Below, one piece after another: positions 50,968 to 63,550 of a DNA stretch of 64,000 bases. The first letter of the stretch is position 1, and every line of letters starts with the position of its first letter. Origin of the DNA: a gamma proteobacterium HIMB55. Its GTDB lineage: Bacteria; Pseudomonadota; Gammaproteobacteria; Pseudomonadales; Halieaceae. The notes beneath the pieces are model-generated. The model was given only the letters and a program-made list of their open reading frames with translations. It searched no databases and was not told the DNA's origin. The position numbers and the translations under genes were made by a program. The DNA lies in the NCBI GenBank assembly GCA_000227505.4, contig AGIF02000001.1:2438035-2502034 (forward strand). Direction: 5' to 3'.

Positions 50968-52077
50968 ATGAAATTTTCGGTATCTAGGGATGCGCTTATC
51001 AAGCCACTTAATTTGGTTGCGGGTGTTGTAGAGCGTAGGCAGACGCTTCCAATCCTATCCAACGTGTTGTTGAGCCTTGAAGGTAATAGGTTGTCCTTGA
51101 CAGGAACAGATCTCGAAGTGGAGCTCGTTGGCCGTATTGAAGTTGTTAACTCGGGGCCAGACGGTGATATCACCGTTCCAGCGCGCAAGCTGGTAGACAT
51201 CTGCAAAAGCCTTCCTGACGGCGTTGATATCAGTTTTAGCGTTGAAGATGGCCGCGTAACCGTCAAAGCGGGACGAAGCCGTTTCACACTGTCAACGCTA
51301 CCTGCAGCTGAGTTCCCAACGGTTGAAGCGGGTGAGGGTGAGGTAGACCTTGAGCTTTCGCAGTCGCTGGTTCGTCAAATGATTGAACGCACAGGCTTTG
51401 CTATGGCACAGCAAGATGTTCGCTATTATTTGAACGGCATGTACCTTGAGATTAAGGCGGGTCGTTTGCGTTTCGTAGCAACTGATGGTCACCGATTAGC
51501 TTTGTGTACAGCGCCTGGCGAGCTTTCTGCAGACGATAAGTCTGTGATTGTGCCAAGAAAAGGTATCTTAGAGTTGGCGCGGCTACTCGATGGTGATGGC
51601 TCGGTGACGCTCACAGTTGGCTCGAATCATATCCGCGCTGCTACGGATCAATTCACTTTTACATCTAAGCTTGTTGATGGAAAGTTTCCAGAATACGAGA
51701 GAGTCTTACCTAAGTCGCCAGACAAAGCCGTCTCCGGCGATCGTTCGGAATTGCGGCAAGCGTTTACCCGGACTGCCATCCTTTCTAACGAGAAATACCG
51801 TGGGGTGCGTCTGTCGCTCTCCGATGGCTCATTAGAGATCACAGCAAACAACCCTGAACAAGAACAAGCGGAAGAATCTGTGCCTGTTGATTACTCGGGC
51901 GATACGCTCGAGGTGGGATTCAACGTCAGTTATTTGCTCGATGTTATGGGTGTGCTGTCAGGGTCGACAGTCCGCATGTCTTTGTCCGACTCAGCAAGCT
52001 CTGCACTCATTGAAGAGGGTGAGGCGGTAAGCGGCGAGGCAGAAGCACTCTATGTTGTAATGCCTATGCGCCTTTAA
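50968..52077 (+). CDS. dnaN: DNA polymerase III sliding clamp (beta)
   Basis: 369 aa. MKFSVSRDALIKPLNLVAGV at the start; three similar clamp domains; FVATDGHRLALC and the C-terminal MPMRL, which contacts the clamp loader and polymerase. It is 37 bp downstream of dnaA. Confidence 0.98.
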   Translation: MKFSVSRDALIKPLNLVAGVVERRQTLPILSNVLLSLEGNRLSLTGTDLEVELVGRIEVVNSGPDGDITVPARKLVDICKSLPDGVDISFSVEDGRVTVKAGRSRFTLSTLPAAEFPTVEAGEGEVDLELSQSLVRQMIERTGFAMAQQDVRYYLNGMYLEIKAGRLRFVATDGHRLALCTAPGELSADDKSVIVPRKGILELARLLDGDGSVTLTVGSNHIRAATDQFTFTSKLVDGKFPEYERVLPKSPDKAVSGDRSELRQAFTRTAILSNEKYRGVRLSLSDGSLEITANNPEQEQAEESVPVDYSGDTLEVGFNVSYLLDVMGVLSGSTVRMSLSDSASSALIEEGEAVSGEAEALYVVMPMRL

Positions 52078-52091
52078 GGCGTTCTACAGCG

Positions 52092-53168
52092 TTGCTTAAT
52101 CAGCTATCGATTGAGAATTTTCGAAACATCGCCTCAATGTCGTTGCCCCTATCGAAAGGGGTGACCGCGTTTACAGGCGATAACGGTGCTGGTAAGACCA
52201 GCATTCTGGATGCTATTCATCTTCTTGGGACGGGAAAACCGTTCTCCACACACCGCATTGACAATGTCATCAAGCGCGACGCTGCGGCTGTCCAGGTGGT
52301 AGGTCATACCACCAATCCAGCTAAGATTGTCTTAGGGGTGCGCCGAAACCGTGGTGGGAGTGGTGAGGCCCGGATCGGTGGCGCGCCCGTCAAAGCGCTG
52401 TCAGAGCTTGCAAAGGCGATGCCTTTGGTTGTTATTAACGCCGATACACTCAATGTTGTTCGTGAAGGCCCTGAAGGTCGAAGAAGGTTTATAGATTCCT
52501 TTGTGTTCCACGTGGAACAAAGCTTCGCGCAGACCTCTCGTCGTTACATGCACGCACTCAAGCAGCGGAACGCCCTTTTGCGTGAGCGGCGTGGCGTTGA
52601 TGATTCGGTGTGGGTTCGTGATTTAGCGGAGGCGGGGGAGTTCCTGGTTTCTTCTCGAGCGCGCGCAGTGGCGGCGCTATCCAACGCGCTTAAGGATGTT
52701 TTGGTTGATATGCAGGTATCCCTCCCGGGGTGGCAACTAGTTCAGCGGTGTGGGTGGGCTGAGGGTCGGTCGTTGGCGGATGCCTTAGCAGGCGCCGCGA
52801 TTAGCGATCGGCAAAGAGGCTTTACGCAGGTAGGGCCGCATAGGGGCGATGTTATCTTTTTGGTAGAGGGGTCGCCCGCTCATGAGGTTTTATCGCGAGG
52901 TCAAATGAAAGTCCTGATGGCCGCAACCAGGCTTGCACAGGCGCGGGTAATGCAGCAAGAGACGGGGGTTTCTCCTGTGTTGCTTGTTGATGATGTTGCG
53001 GCAGAGCTGGATGTTGAAAATGCGGCGGGCCTGTTCAAAAACATGGTGTCAGATGGGTTTCAGGTGTTGGCAACCATGGTTGACGCATCCGGCCCGTCCG
53101 CTTGGACCGAAAACACACTGTCAAATGTGTTCCACGTGGAACACGGGGCGATCACAGACGCGAATTAA
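52092..53168 (+). CDS. recF: DNA replication and repair protein RecF
   Basis: 358 aa SMC-like ATPase that loads RecA at gaps with RecO and RecR. LSIENFRNIASMSLPLS at the start, Walker A TGDNGAGKTSILDAIHLLG, ABC-type signature LSRGQMKVLMAA and Walker B LLVDDVAAELD. The start is a TTG at 52092; no better in-frame start fits. Two parS palindromes lie inside the coding sequence and encode the peptide VFHVE twice (residues 138-142 and 346-350). Confidence 0.97.
   Translation: MLNQLSIENFRNIASMSLPLSKGVTAFTGDNGAGKTSILDAIHLLGTGKPFSTHRIDNVIKRDAAAVQVVGHTTNPAKIVLGVRRNRGGSGEARIGGAPVKALSELAKAMPLVVINADTLNVVREGPEGRRRFIDSFVFHVEQSFAQTSRRYMHALKQRNALLRERRGVDDSVWVRDLAEAGEFLVSSRARAVAALSNALKDVLVDMQVSLPGWQLVQRCGWAEGRSLADALAGAAISDRQRGFTQVGPHRGDVIFLVEGSPAHEVLSRGQMKVLMAATRLAQARVMQQETGVSPVLLVDDVAAELDVENAAGLFKNMVSDGFQVLATMVDASGPSAWTENTLSNVFHVEHGAITDAN
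52504..52519. promoter_or_regulatory. parS site 1 (ParB-binding palindrome)
   Basis: TGTTCCACGTGGAACA, a perfect 16-bp palindrome matching the bacterial parS consensus (pseudomonad variant), inside recF. ParB is encoded 11 kb away at 40290-41171. Confidence 0.92.
53128..53143. promoter_or_regulatory. parS site 2 (ParB-binding palindrome)
   Basis: The same 16-bp perfect palindrome, 624 bp from site 1, near the 3' end of recF and in the same reading frame as site 1. Confidence 0.92.
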
Positions 53169-53186
53169 GTGGCATAATAGGGGTGA

Positions 53187-55634
<2,448 letters not shown>

Positions 55635-55854
55635 GTCATCGCGGCAGCATGGAAATTCAAGGGGCTGTAACAATAGAGCTCTTTGCAACGCTTTATCCCC
55701 CGAAGACATTGCACTTCAACGGAGCGAGTGCGTCCAAGAAACGCTTTACTAGGTGAGTACTGCTAAATCCAATTTGGTTAGCCAGCCAGTGATCACGCCT
55801 CAGCGCAAGGTATCGTCCAGCTAGTCTGGTGCTTGGCTTACTAGCCTGTGAGAT

Positions 55855-57210
55855 TCACTCTGAGCTACCCGAGTCAGTAGTGCTGGTTTTATCAGTAGCT
55901 AAGGAGAGTTGGTTAGCATCTGTTTGTTCGGGAAGAACATCCAGGTTGTCAGGAAAGGACTTAGATACGCGTGTTGACAGCGTTTGAAACCGATCAACCT
56001 TGCCGTGGAGCCCCTGTCTACCCACCAAACTCTTTACTGCATCGTTATAACGCCGTGTGGTTTGAGACAGCGAGCTGCCCACGCTTTCCATGCGCTCTGC
56101 AACAAGGCAAACCGCATTAAATATATCGCCAGCACGATCGCTGATTTCGCGTGCTTCCTCGTTGCTCCTTTCCACCATCCAAAGGTTGGCAACGGTTCTT
56201 AGAATGGGCATCAACGTCGTATGTGAGACCAAAATCACGTTCTTTTTATAGCCGTAGTTAAAGAGGTCGCGATTTGCACGCATTATCTCAATGTAGGCGG
56301 GCTCTACGGGCATAAACATCAGAACGAAGTCTGGACTCTGTAGCCCCGCCAAGTTTGCGTAGTCTTTATCAGAGAGCTGGTCGATGTGTCGTTTAACTGC
56401 ATTGGCGTGTGCCGCTAATGACTGTGTACGCACGGCTTCATCATCTGTTGTGATGGCGCGCTCGTAGTCCACCAGCGACACCTTACTGTCGATGACGATA
56501 TGTTTGTCCTGCGGAAGGAAAATCACGAAATCCGGAAGTAACCGCTGTCCGTCCTCCCCCTTGAAGGCCTGCTGAGCTTCGTAGTGCTCTCCCCTTCGTA
56601 GCCCGGCTAACTCAAGCGTTCGCTCCAACTGCGCCTCTCCCCAGTTTCCGACGAGCTTTTTATCGCCCTTAAGCGCTTGCGTAAGGTTGCTCGCCTCCGA
56701 GGACATCACTTGACCCATATCGTGCAACTGTTTGATCTGGGTTTTGAGCACCGCGTTTTGACCGGTCAAATCTGTATGAACCTGATTAACTCGCGATTGG
56801 AAGCCATCTATTTTTTCGGAGAGTGGTTTGAGTAGCTGATCTAGCGATTCTTGATTGCGCGACGCCAAGGTTTTTTCACCTTGGCTAACTAGGGTTTGTG
56901 CCGCTTTCTCGAACTCTAGCTTAAGAACTTTTTTGGCATCCTCGAGAAGCGCAATTTTTGCCGCGTGCTCGGTCTCTTTGACGTTAAGCGTTGCCTTGAG
57001 TCCTTCCTCTCGTGCGAGCGACGCCGAAAGCTTTTCATTCAAGGCCGCTATCTCGCCTTTTAGGCCTTCCAGCGCTTCTTTGGCAATTTCGCCACGGGTC
57101 AGCGCTTCGCTAACGCTTTCCTTATAGCGGTGGTGCTTTCGGTTGTTATGCGCTGTTAAGCCGATGAGAGCAACGACCAAAAGTAAACTAACAACCGCCT
57201 CAAAACCCAT
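55855..57210 (-). CDS. rmuC: DNA recombination protein RmuC
   Basis: 451 aa. N-terminal membrane helix (VVSLLLVVALIGLTAH), a long coiled coil (about 30-170), then the RmuC nuclease-fold domain with VGNWGEAQLERTLELAGLRRG, LPDFVIFLPQDKHIVIDSKV, DFVLMFMPVEPAYIE and LVSHTTLMPILRTVANLW. RmuC limits recombination between short repeats. It faces gyrB; the 220-bp gap between them shows no clear gene or terminator. Confidence 0.94.
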   Translation of the reverse strand: MGFEAVVSLLLVVALIGLTAHNNRKHHRYKESVSEALTRGEIAKEALEGLKGEIAALNEKLSASLAREEGLKATLNVKETEHAAKIALLEDAKKVLKLEFEKAAQTLVSQGEKTLASRNQESLDQLLKPLSEKIDGFQSRVNQVHTDLTGQNAVLKTQIKQLHDMGQVMSSEASNLTQALKGDKKLVGNWGEAQLERTLELAGLRRGEHYEAQQAFKGEDGQRLLPDFVIFLPQDKHIVIDSKVSLVDYERAITTDDEAVRTQSLAAHANAVKRHIDQLSDKDYANLAGLQSPDFVLMFMPVEPAYIEIMRANRDLFNYGYKKNVILVSHTTLMPILRTVANLWMVERSNEEAREISDRAGDIFNAVCLVAERMESVGSSLSQTTRRYNDAVKSLVGRQGLHGKVDRFQTLSTRVSKSFPDNLDVLPEQTDANQLSLATDKTSTTDSGSSE

Positions 57211-57239
57211 CGCAAAAACCCATAAGAGAGTGACCTAAG

Positions 57240-59303
57240 TTATCTTGCCAACACTGCCAGATCAGCCACGCGCAGGAACTGCCCACGTAGCTTCTTCAGT
57301 AACGCTAAGCGATTGAGACGAATTGCGTCGTCCTCTGCATTGACAAGCACTTGATCAAAAAAGTTATCGACCACGCCCCGCAGTCCTGCCAAGCCGTTAA
57401 GTGCGGCCGCGAAATCTGATACGGCTAACGCTTCATCAAGCGTTTGTTGCGTCTGCTGTAATGATTCGAAAAGCGTTGACTCGGCGGCATCGTCAAAGCG
57501 TGATGGATCGATATCCCCAAGTGATTCTTCCGTTTTCGCTAGGATGTTAGCCACGCGTTTGTTAGCCGCGGCAAGCGATATTGCTTCATCAGAACCGGCA
57601 AAACCCTGTAGCGCTAGGCTTCGGCCATCAATATCTCCAAGGGTTTGAGTCCCTACTGCAGTAACCGCTCGCAGTATCTCAACAGATACCCCAAGATCCT
57701 CGTAATGGGCAGGTAAACGCTCTAATAAGTAGCCAAATACCGTGTCGACGGTCTCAGATGCCAACGTACCTGATTCAAAACCGGCGACAGCATCCGAAAT
57801 CACTGCCTTGATATCTGCATGAGGTGCAAAGGCAAGCAATAGACGGATAATTGCCACCGACGCACGTCGCAAAGCAAATGGATCTTTTGAGCCTGTAGGG
57901 CTCTGTCCTATACCAAAGATGCCAACCAGTGTGTCGAGCCTGTCGGCCAATGCAACAGCGGCTGATTCGGGTGACGAAGGTAGCTGGTCGCCCGAGAACT
58001 TAGGCCAGTAATGCTGTTCGATAGCGTCTGCGACCGCGTCTGAAAGACCATCGTTAAGCGCGTAATGTCTTCCTGCAATACCCTGAAGCTCAGGAAATTC
58101 CCCCACCATGTCGGATACAAGGTCCGCCTTGAGCACCGCACCTGCAGTACTGACCGTGGCCTCGTTGGCGCCGAGCTCCTCACACAATGCAGTGGCGAGG
58201 CGCGAAATTCGGCGCTGTTTCGACGCAAGGGTTCCCAAGTCACGCTGGAACAAAACGCTTTCAAGTCGTTCCGACTTAGCAGCGAGACTGGTTGTCTTGT
58301 CAGTCTCGAAGAAAAACGCAGCGTCAGCCAAGCGGGGACGGATTACTTTTTCGTTCCCGTAAATAACCGCCTGTGGGTTCGAGCTTTCGATATTGGAGAT
58401 AGTAATGAAGGCCGGTACTAGCGAGCCATTACGGGCTTCGATGTGGAAATATTTTTGATGCTCTCGCATCGAAGAGATAAGCGCTTGTCGAGGCACTGAT
58501 AAAAAGGCTTCATCGAAAGCACCGCGAAGTGCGACAGGCCATTCCACCAAACCAGTAACCTCATCAAGTAGGCTATCGTCGATGACTGCCGTCTCGTCGC
58601 CAGAAACCAAGGCTTCGACCTGCTGACGAATCATGGCCTTACGCTCTTGATGATCGGTAATCACATATTCGTCGCGCAGCATCGCTTGGTAGCGTTCGGG
58701 GCTTGGTATAGTGATCTCGTTTTTCCCATGAAAGCGATGTCCACGTGTTACTCGACCTGATTTGAGCCCGAAAAGTGAGATATCCAGTGACTCATTGCCC
58801 AATAGCAACATCAGCCATTGAACGGGCCGCAGGAACTCATACCGCTCTCTACCCCAGCGCATCCGCTTTGATACGGGAATCTGCGCTACTGCGTGGCTAA
58901 CAATGTCTGGGAGTACCTCGGCACATACTGCACCCGTTACGCGCTTTACAAGGCCGAGCCGGTCGCCTTTATCCGTCGCGATTGTATCAAGCGCGTCTAC
59001 CGCAACGTCTTGTTTCTTAGCGAAGCCGATCGCCGCGGGAGACCACTCCCCTTCTTTCGTTTTTGCCGCCGCAATGGGTGGTCCCAATATTTCTTGCTCT
59101 GTGTCAGCAGCATTCATGGTAACGTCATAAACGATAACGGTTAAACGCCTCGGTGTGGCCAATACCTTCGCTTCGCCGTGGCTCAGGCTATGGCTTTGTA
59201 GGCCATCACAAATCCCAGTACAAAGCGCTTCTGCCATGCCCACGTATTCACCTGCAGGGAGCTCTTCTGTGCCCAGCTCAAATAAAACCGTGTCTGTACT
59301 CAC
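57240..59303 (-). CDS. glyS: Glycyl-tRNA synthetase beta subunit
   Basis: 687 aa, standard length. [15 protein letters not shown] at the start, [33 protein letters not shown] and [17 protein letters not shown], with the C-terminal DALR-type anticodon-binding region. It overlaps glyQ by 4 bp; the two subunits form the alpha2beta2 enzyme. Confidence 0.97.
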   Translation of the reverse strand: MSTDTVLFELGTEELPAGEYVGMAEALCTGICDGLQSHSLSHGEAKVLATPRRLTVIVYDVTMNAADTEQEILGPPIAAAKTKEGEWSPAAIGFAKKQDVAVDALDTIATDKGDRLGLVKRVTGAVCAEVLPDIVSHAVAQIPVSKRMRWGRERYEFLRPVQWLMLLLGNESLDISLFGLKSGRVTRGHRFHGKNEITIPSPERYQAMLRDEYVITDHQERKAMIRQQVEALVSGDETAVIDDSLLDEVTGLVEWPVALRGAFDEAFLSVPRQALISSMREHQKYFHIEARNGSLVPAFITISNIESSNPQAVIYGNEKVIRPRLADAAFFFETDKTTSLAAKSERLESVLFQRDLGTLASKQRRISRLATALCEELGANEATVSTAGAVLKADLVSDMVGEFPELQGIAGRHYALNDGLSDAVADAIEQHYWPKFSGDQLPSSPESAAVALADRLDTLVGIFGIGQSPTGSKDPFALRRASVAIIRLLLAFAPHADIKAVISDAVAGFESGTLASETVDTVFGYLLERLPAHYEDLGVSVEILRAVTAVGTQTLGDIDGRSLALQGFAGSDEAISLAAANKRVANILAKTEESLGDIDPSRFDDAAESTLFESLQQTQQTLDEALAVSDFAAALNGLAGLRGVVDNFFDQVLVNAEDDAIRLNRLALLKKLRGQFLRVADLAVLAR

Positions 59304-60259
59304 GCTGCAGCCTCCTTCGCCAGTGTCGCTAATGCGGCTTCGGCAAGGTCTGCGTCAGCTAGGGGGAAACCAAGCTTTGCTCGTGCTGCGACGTAGCCTT
59401 TTGCGGCTGCTCGAGCAATCGTTCGCACCCTGAGGATATAACGCTGTCTTTCAGTGACGCTGATCGCGTGACGTGCATCAAGCAAGTTGAAGGTATGGGA
59501 GGCTTTCATGACGAACTCATAGGCGGGCAGCGGTAGTTCAAGCCCCACAAGTCGCTCCGCTTCGCTTTCACAAAAGTCAAAATGCGCAAAGAGATGATCG
59601 ACATCTGCTTCTTGAAAATTAAACGTCGACATCTCCACTTCGTTTTGATGGAACACATCGCCGTATTTGATGACGCCTGTGGGCGTCTCCGACCAGACTA
59701 AGTCATAGACGGACTTTACGTCCTGAATGTACATCGCCAGTCGTTCAATACCGTAGGTAATTTCACCCGTGACAGGTAAGCACTCGAGCCCACCTGCCTG
59801 CTGAAAATAGGTGAACTGAGACACCTCCATTCCGTTTAACCAAACTTCCCAACCGAGTCCCCAGGCGCCAAGTGTCGGTGACTCCCAGTTATCCTCAACA
59901 AACCGAATATCGTGCTCGAGAGGGTCCAAGCCCAGGCGTTTTAAACTACCGAGATAAAGCTCTTGAAAGTCAGCGGGTGATGGCTTCATCACGACCTGGA
60001 ACTGGTAATAATGTTGCAGGCGATTTGGGTTTTCGCCGTAGCGACCGTCTTGGGGCCGTCGGCTAGGCTGGACGTAGGCAGAGTTCCAGTTCTCAGGACC
60101 TAATGCTTTGAGAAACGTCGCAGGATGAAAGGTACCCGCGCCAACCTCTAGGTCCAGTGGCTGAAGAATGACACAGCCATTTTCTCCCCAGAACGCTTGT
60201 AGCTCGAGAATTAGCTGCTGGAATGTTAGTGGTGAACTCACGTAAATACCCCGGTACAT
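59300..60259 (-). CDS. glyQ: Glycyl-tRNA synthetase alpha subunit
   Basis: About 319 aa. [57 protein letters not shown], and [20 protein letters not shown] are diagnostic. The start is uncertain: ATG at 60259 is used here, while a GTG at 60241 has GGGG 8 nt upstream and fits homologue lengths as well. Divergent from the acyltransferase at 60330. Confidence 0.96.
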   Translation of the reverse strand: MYRGIYVSSPLTFQQLILELQAFWGENGCVILQPLDLEVGAGTFHPATFLKALGPENWNSAYVQPSRRPQDGRYGENPNRLQHYYQFQVVMKPSPADFQELYLGSLKRLGLDPLEHDIRFVEDNWESPTLGAWGLGWEVWLNGMEVSQFTYFQQAGGLECLPVTGEITYGIERLAMYIQDVKSVYDLVWSETPTGVIKYGDVFHQNEVEMSTFNFQEADVDHLFAHFDFCESEAERLVGLELPLPAYEFVMKASHTFNLLDARHAISVTERQRYILRVRTIARAAAKGYVAARAKLGFPLADADLAEAALATLAKEAAA

Positions 60260-60329
60260 CGAAGACGCGAGTATACAGTGGCCAGCACTGGCATAATATG
60301 AACAATCAACGGCAATTAAGCGCATCCAG

Positions 60330-61277
60330 GTGTCAAAGAGTCACAATTCAGCGAAGTTTTTAGTTAAGGACCGTCTTGGCGCAGGTGTGCTCAAGGTGAG
60401 TTTAGGTCTGTCAGCCTTGATGCCACTTGAGCTTGCTCGCAGTTGTGGTCGTTTTCTGGGCCGTCTTTTGTATGCCGTTAACTCGACAACAGTTCGTGTC
60501 ATTCGATGCAATATTGAATTGGCGTATCAAGATCGGGACTCCCTTGAACAGGAGGCACTTGTAAAAGCCTCGATCTGTGAGCAAGGCGCACTGATCAGCG
60601 AAATGGGACATGTTTGGCGGCGTTCTCCAGCCTACGTGATGTCCAAGATTAGTGTGGTTGGTCAGGCGTATTTTGACGCCGCACTGGCCGATCAACGAGG
60701 GGTTCTGGTGTTAGCCCCCCATATAGGAAATTGGGAGGTGCTACCGCATCACCTTGTAACGCAGGGCGACCTATTTGGTCTCTTTGAACCGCCTAAGTTG
60801 CCGAGTGTCGGTAACGAGGTGCTGGCTAACCGGCGACGCCCCGGTGGCGAATATGTTCCGACGACACCGAAAGGCTTGGTGCAGCTCATCCGCCATTTTA
60901 AGCGCGGCGGCTTGACGGGTATTTTGCCCGACCAAGTGCCGAACCATGAGTCTGCAGGCTTGAATGTGCCCTTCATGGGTGTCGATTGCTTCACGGCAAG
61001 TTTGTGCGCCAATTTACTTTCTAAATCGGGCGCCAAGGCCCTTGTTGCAGGTGTTTTTCGGGTAAAAGGGGGCTGGGAGGTGGTCTATCAGCCTGTCTCT
61101 GACGCAATTTACAGTGATGACTTAGAGGTGGCGTTACGCGCAATGAATCGCGATATAGAGACTCTACTCACTGGGCGTGATGAACAGTACCAGTGGTCGT
61201 ACAAGCGATTTCGAACACTGCCGCGCTCGCTGGCCGATCACTACGCCGGTGTAAAACGCCGAGGAGGCAAAAAATGA
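60330..61277 (+). CDS. Lauroyl acyltransferase-like enzyme (LpxL/HtrB family)
   Basis: 315 aa. One N-terminal hydrophobic segment, then the acyltransferase motif HIGNWE (His131, Glu136), [21 protein letters not shown] (the substrate loop) and a C-terminal [12 protein letters not shown], which is strongly conserved in LpxL/LpxM/LpxP enzymes. It adds a secondary acyl chain to lipid A; which position cannot be told. GTG start. Its stop overlaps djlA by 4 bp. Confidence 0.92.
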   Translation: MSKSHNSAKFLVKDRLGAGVLKVSLGLSALMPLELARSCGRFLGRLLYAVNSTTVRVIRCNIELAYQDRDSLEQEALVKASICEQGALISEMGHVWRRSPAYVMSKISVVGQAYFDAALADQRGVLVLAPHIGNWEVLPHHLVTQGDLFGLFEPPKLPSVGNEVLANRRRPGGEYVPTTPKGLVQLIRHFKRGGLTGILPDQVPNHESAGLNVPFMGVDCFTASLCANLLSKSGAKALVAGVFRVKGGWEVVYQPVSDAIYSDDLEVALRAMNRDIETLLTGRDEQYQWSYKRFRTLPRSLADHYAGVKRRGGKK

Positions 61278-62083
61278 ATGTTTTCCTTGGGAAAATTCTA
61301 GGGACACTCATCGGGTTTTCGGCCCTCGGGGTTATCGGAGGCTTTGTTGGGTTCTTAGTTGGCCACCTCTTCGACTCAGGCCTGTTGCGAGCCATCAAAA
61401 TGACGGGCCCTGACGGGCTGCATGAGCTGCAGCAGGAGTTCTTTGATACGACCTTTGTGATGATGGGTTATATCGCGAAGGCAGATGGTCGTGTATCGGA
61501 AACAGAGATAGCTCAGGCGGAGGCTTTGTTCACGCAGTTCAGACTCACGCCCTCTCAGCGCGAAAATGCCATTAAACGATTTAAACGTGGTGCCGAGACG
61601 AGTTTTGACCCTGCGCCCGAGTTGACGCGTTTCAGGCGTATTGTTGCGCTACGGCCCAACACCTCCCAAACCTTGATGCTGTTTTTGGTGAGCATGGCAT
61701 TAGCAGACGGACGACTCGATACGGCAGAGCAGCAAGCGCTGTCTCGTGTTGCGCGTGCCTTGGGAATTTCTGACGCCGCACTGCAGCGAATCGTGAGCAT
61801 GGTGGCAGCGCAGGCTAATTTTGGCGGCCACCGCCAGCAACAACGCCAGCAATATCAGCCGCAGCGGAGCCAATTGGCAGAGGCCTATCAAGCCCTAGGT
61901 GTGAAACCCGATGTCGACGATCGTGAGCTCAAAAAAGCCTATCGTCGACTGATGAGTGAGAACCACCCGGACAAACTCAGTGCTAATGGTGTTCCCAAAG
62001 AAATGGTCGATTTGGCAACAGAACGCTCTCAGAACATAACGACAGCTTATGACCTCATCAAACAGTCACGCGGCTTAAAATAA
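61274..62083 (+). CDS. djlA: Membrane-anchored J-domain co-chaperone DjlA
   Basis: 269 aa from the ATG at 61274, which overlaps the upstream stop (ATGA) and has GGAGG about 8 nt before it. N-terminal helix (LGTLIGFSALGVIGGFVGF), TerB-like helical domain (about 55-180, GYIAKADGRVSETEIAQAE), a Gln/Arg-rich linker, and a C-terminal J domain with HPD at 231-233 (NHPDKL). DjlA stimulates DnaK and is linked to capsule and envelope stress control. Confidence 0.95.
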   Translation: MNVFLGKILGTLIGFSALGVIGGFVGFLVGHLFDSGLLRAIKMTGPDGLHELQQEFFDTTFVMMGYIAKADGRVSETEIAQAEALFTQFRLTPSQRENAIKRFKRGAETSFDPAPELTRFRRIVALRPNTSQTLMLFLVSMALADGRLDTAEQQALSRVARALGISDAALQRIVSMVAAQANFGGHRQQQRQQYQPQRSQLAEAYQALGVKPDVDDRELKKAYRRLMSENHPDKLSANGVPKEMVDLATERSQNITTAYDLIKQSRGLK

Positions 62084-62101
62084 AGCCCATAGTTGCGTCG
62101 T

Positions 62102-63550
62102 TTAGGGCCGCCAAAACGTTGGGGTGAACAGAATTAGAAGCGTAAAGATCTCTAGTCGTCCCAAGAGCATTGCGACACACAGAATGACCTTACCTGCATC
62201 GGACACCGCACCGTAATTCGCAGCGACCGAGCCCAAACCAGGACCTAGGTTATTGATTGATGCCATCACTGCGCTCACCGCTGATAAAAAGTCGAGCCCG
62301 GTACCTAGCATGGCGAGTACTAGGATGAACGAAGAAAACATATACACCGCGAAGAAACTCCAGACGGCACTGACGACCTCTGGTCTTACACGTCGATGAT
62401 CGAGCTTGAGTGGAATGACCGCATTTGGGTGCAGGAGTTGTCGAAGCTCCCGAAGGCCCTGTCGGAATATCAGTAATATTCTCATCGCCTTCATACCGCC
62501 GCCTGTTGAGCCAGCACAAGCGCCCATGACGCTCAGCATCAGCAAGAAAATAGGCAAAAACGAGGGCCAAGCGGAAAAGTTGTCACTGGCGTACCCTGTG
62601 GTTGTCGCAATAGACACTGTTTGGAACAGGCCGTGAATCAATGCCTCTTCCAAGGCCAGCGTGTCCATAGCTATCAGGGTTCCGCAGGTAACGACGGCTG
62701 CGATCAGTACCATGCCGGAAAAGAACTTCGTTTCTGAGTCGTATCCGTAAATCGTTGGGCTGCGCTTGGAGAAAGCAACAAAGTGCAGCCCAAAATTAAC
62801 GGCGCTAATCAGCATAAAGAGACTGCTAATGAGCAAAATAATATTGCTGTTGAAGTAGCCCATGCTCGCATCGTGGGTTGAAAAACCACCAATGGCGATG
62901 GTTGAAAACGCGTGGCTAATCGCGTCAAAGACAGTCATTCCCGCGAGGAAATACGCCAGCGCGCAGCTCACAGTGAGTCCTAAGTAAATACTGAAAAGCG
63001 CTTTTGCGGTCGACGTAATGCGAGGCGTTAGTTTGCTGTCTTTGGCGGGGCCGGTGCTTTCCGCACGATAGAGCTGTACCCCGCCAATCCCCAGCATCGG
63101 CAAAACAGCTACGGCTAAAACAATGATACCGATGCCGCCAAGCCACTGAAGAAGTTGGCGGTAGAGCAAGATTGATTGCGGAATATGATCGAGTCCCACA
63201 AGCACGGTCGCCCCCGTTGTTGTCAGACCTGAAACCGACTCAAAAATGGCATCAAACACGGAAATGTCTACGGCGTCGCTCAACAAAAATGGCAGCGCAC
63301 CATAGATACCCAGAACGATCCAAAATGCCGCAGTGACCATGAAGCCATCACGAATTTGTAATTCTGATTTAACGCGTTGTGTTGCAAGCCAAAGGAAAAC
63401 CCCAGAGGTTGCGGTTGCCGCAAAGGCCTGACCGAATATCGTTGCCGTACCGTCTTCCTGCAGCCATCCCAATGTCATCGACGGCAGTGTCCCAAGACTG
63501 AATAGCATCAGGAGCAAGCCAACGATACGAACACACAGGCCGATATTCAT
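62102..63550 (-). CDS. trkH: Trk-type potassium uptake membrane subunit TrkH
   Basis: 482 aa, about ten membrane helices in four pore repeats. Filter-region sequences include SVSGLTTTGATVL, STIAIGGFSTHDASMG, SIATTTGYASDNF and a fourth with INNLGPGLGSVAANY. The glycine at each repeat matches the TrkH K+ filter. It overlaps the trkA stop by 1 bp and works with the TrkA ring. Confidence 0.96.
   Translation of the reverse strand: MNIGLCVRIVGLLLMLFSLGTLPSMTLGWLQEDGTATIFGQAFAATATSGVFLWLATQRVKSELQIRDGFMVTAAFWIVLGIYGALPFLLSDAVDISVFDAIFESVSGLTTTGATVLVGLDHIPQSILLYRQLLQWLGGIGIIVLAVAVLPMLGIGGVQLYRAESTGPAKDSKLTPRITSTAKALFSIYLGLTVSCALAYFLAGMTVFDAISHAFSTIAIGGFSTHDASMGYFNSNIILLISSLFMLISAVNFGLHFVAFSKRSPTIYGYDSETKFFSGMVLIAAVVTCGTLIAMDTLALEEALIHGLFQTVSIATTTGYASDNFSAWPSFLPIFLLMLSVMGACAGSTGGGMKAMRILLIFRQGLRELRQLLHPNAVIPLKLDHRRVRPEVVSAVWSFFAVYMFSSFILVLAMLGTGLDFLSAVSAVMASINNLGPGLGSVAANYGAVSDAGKVILCVAMLLGRLEIFTLLILFTPTFWRP

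Noticed and set aside
55635-55854. Possible gene or terminator between gyrB and rmuC
   Set aside because: Short frames have no family likeness, and only 4-5-bp dyads without a T-run were found.
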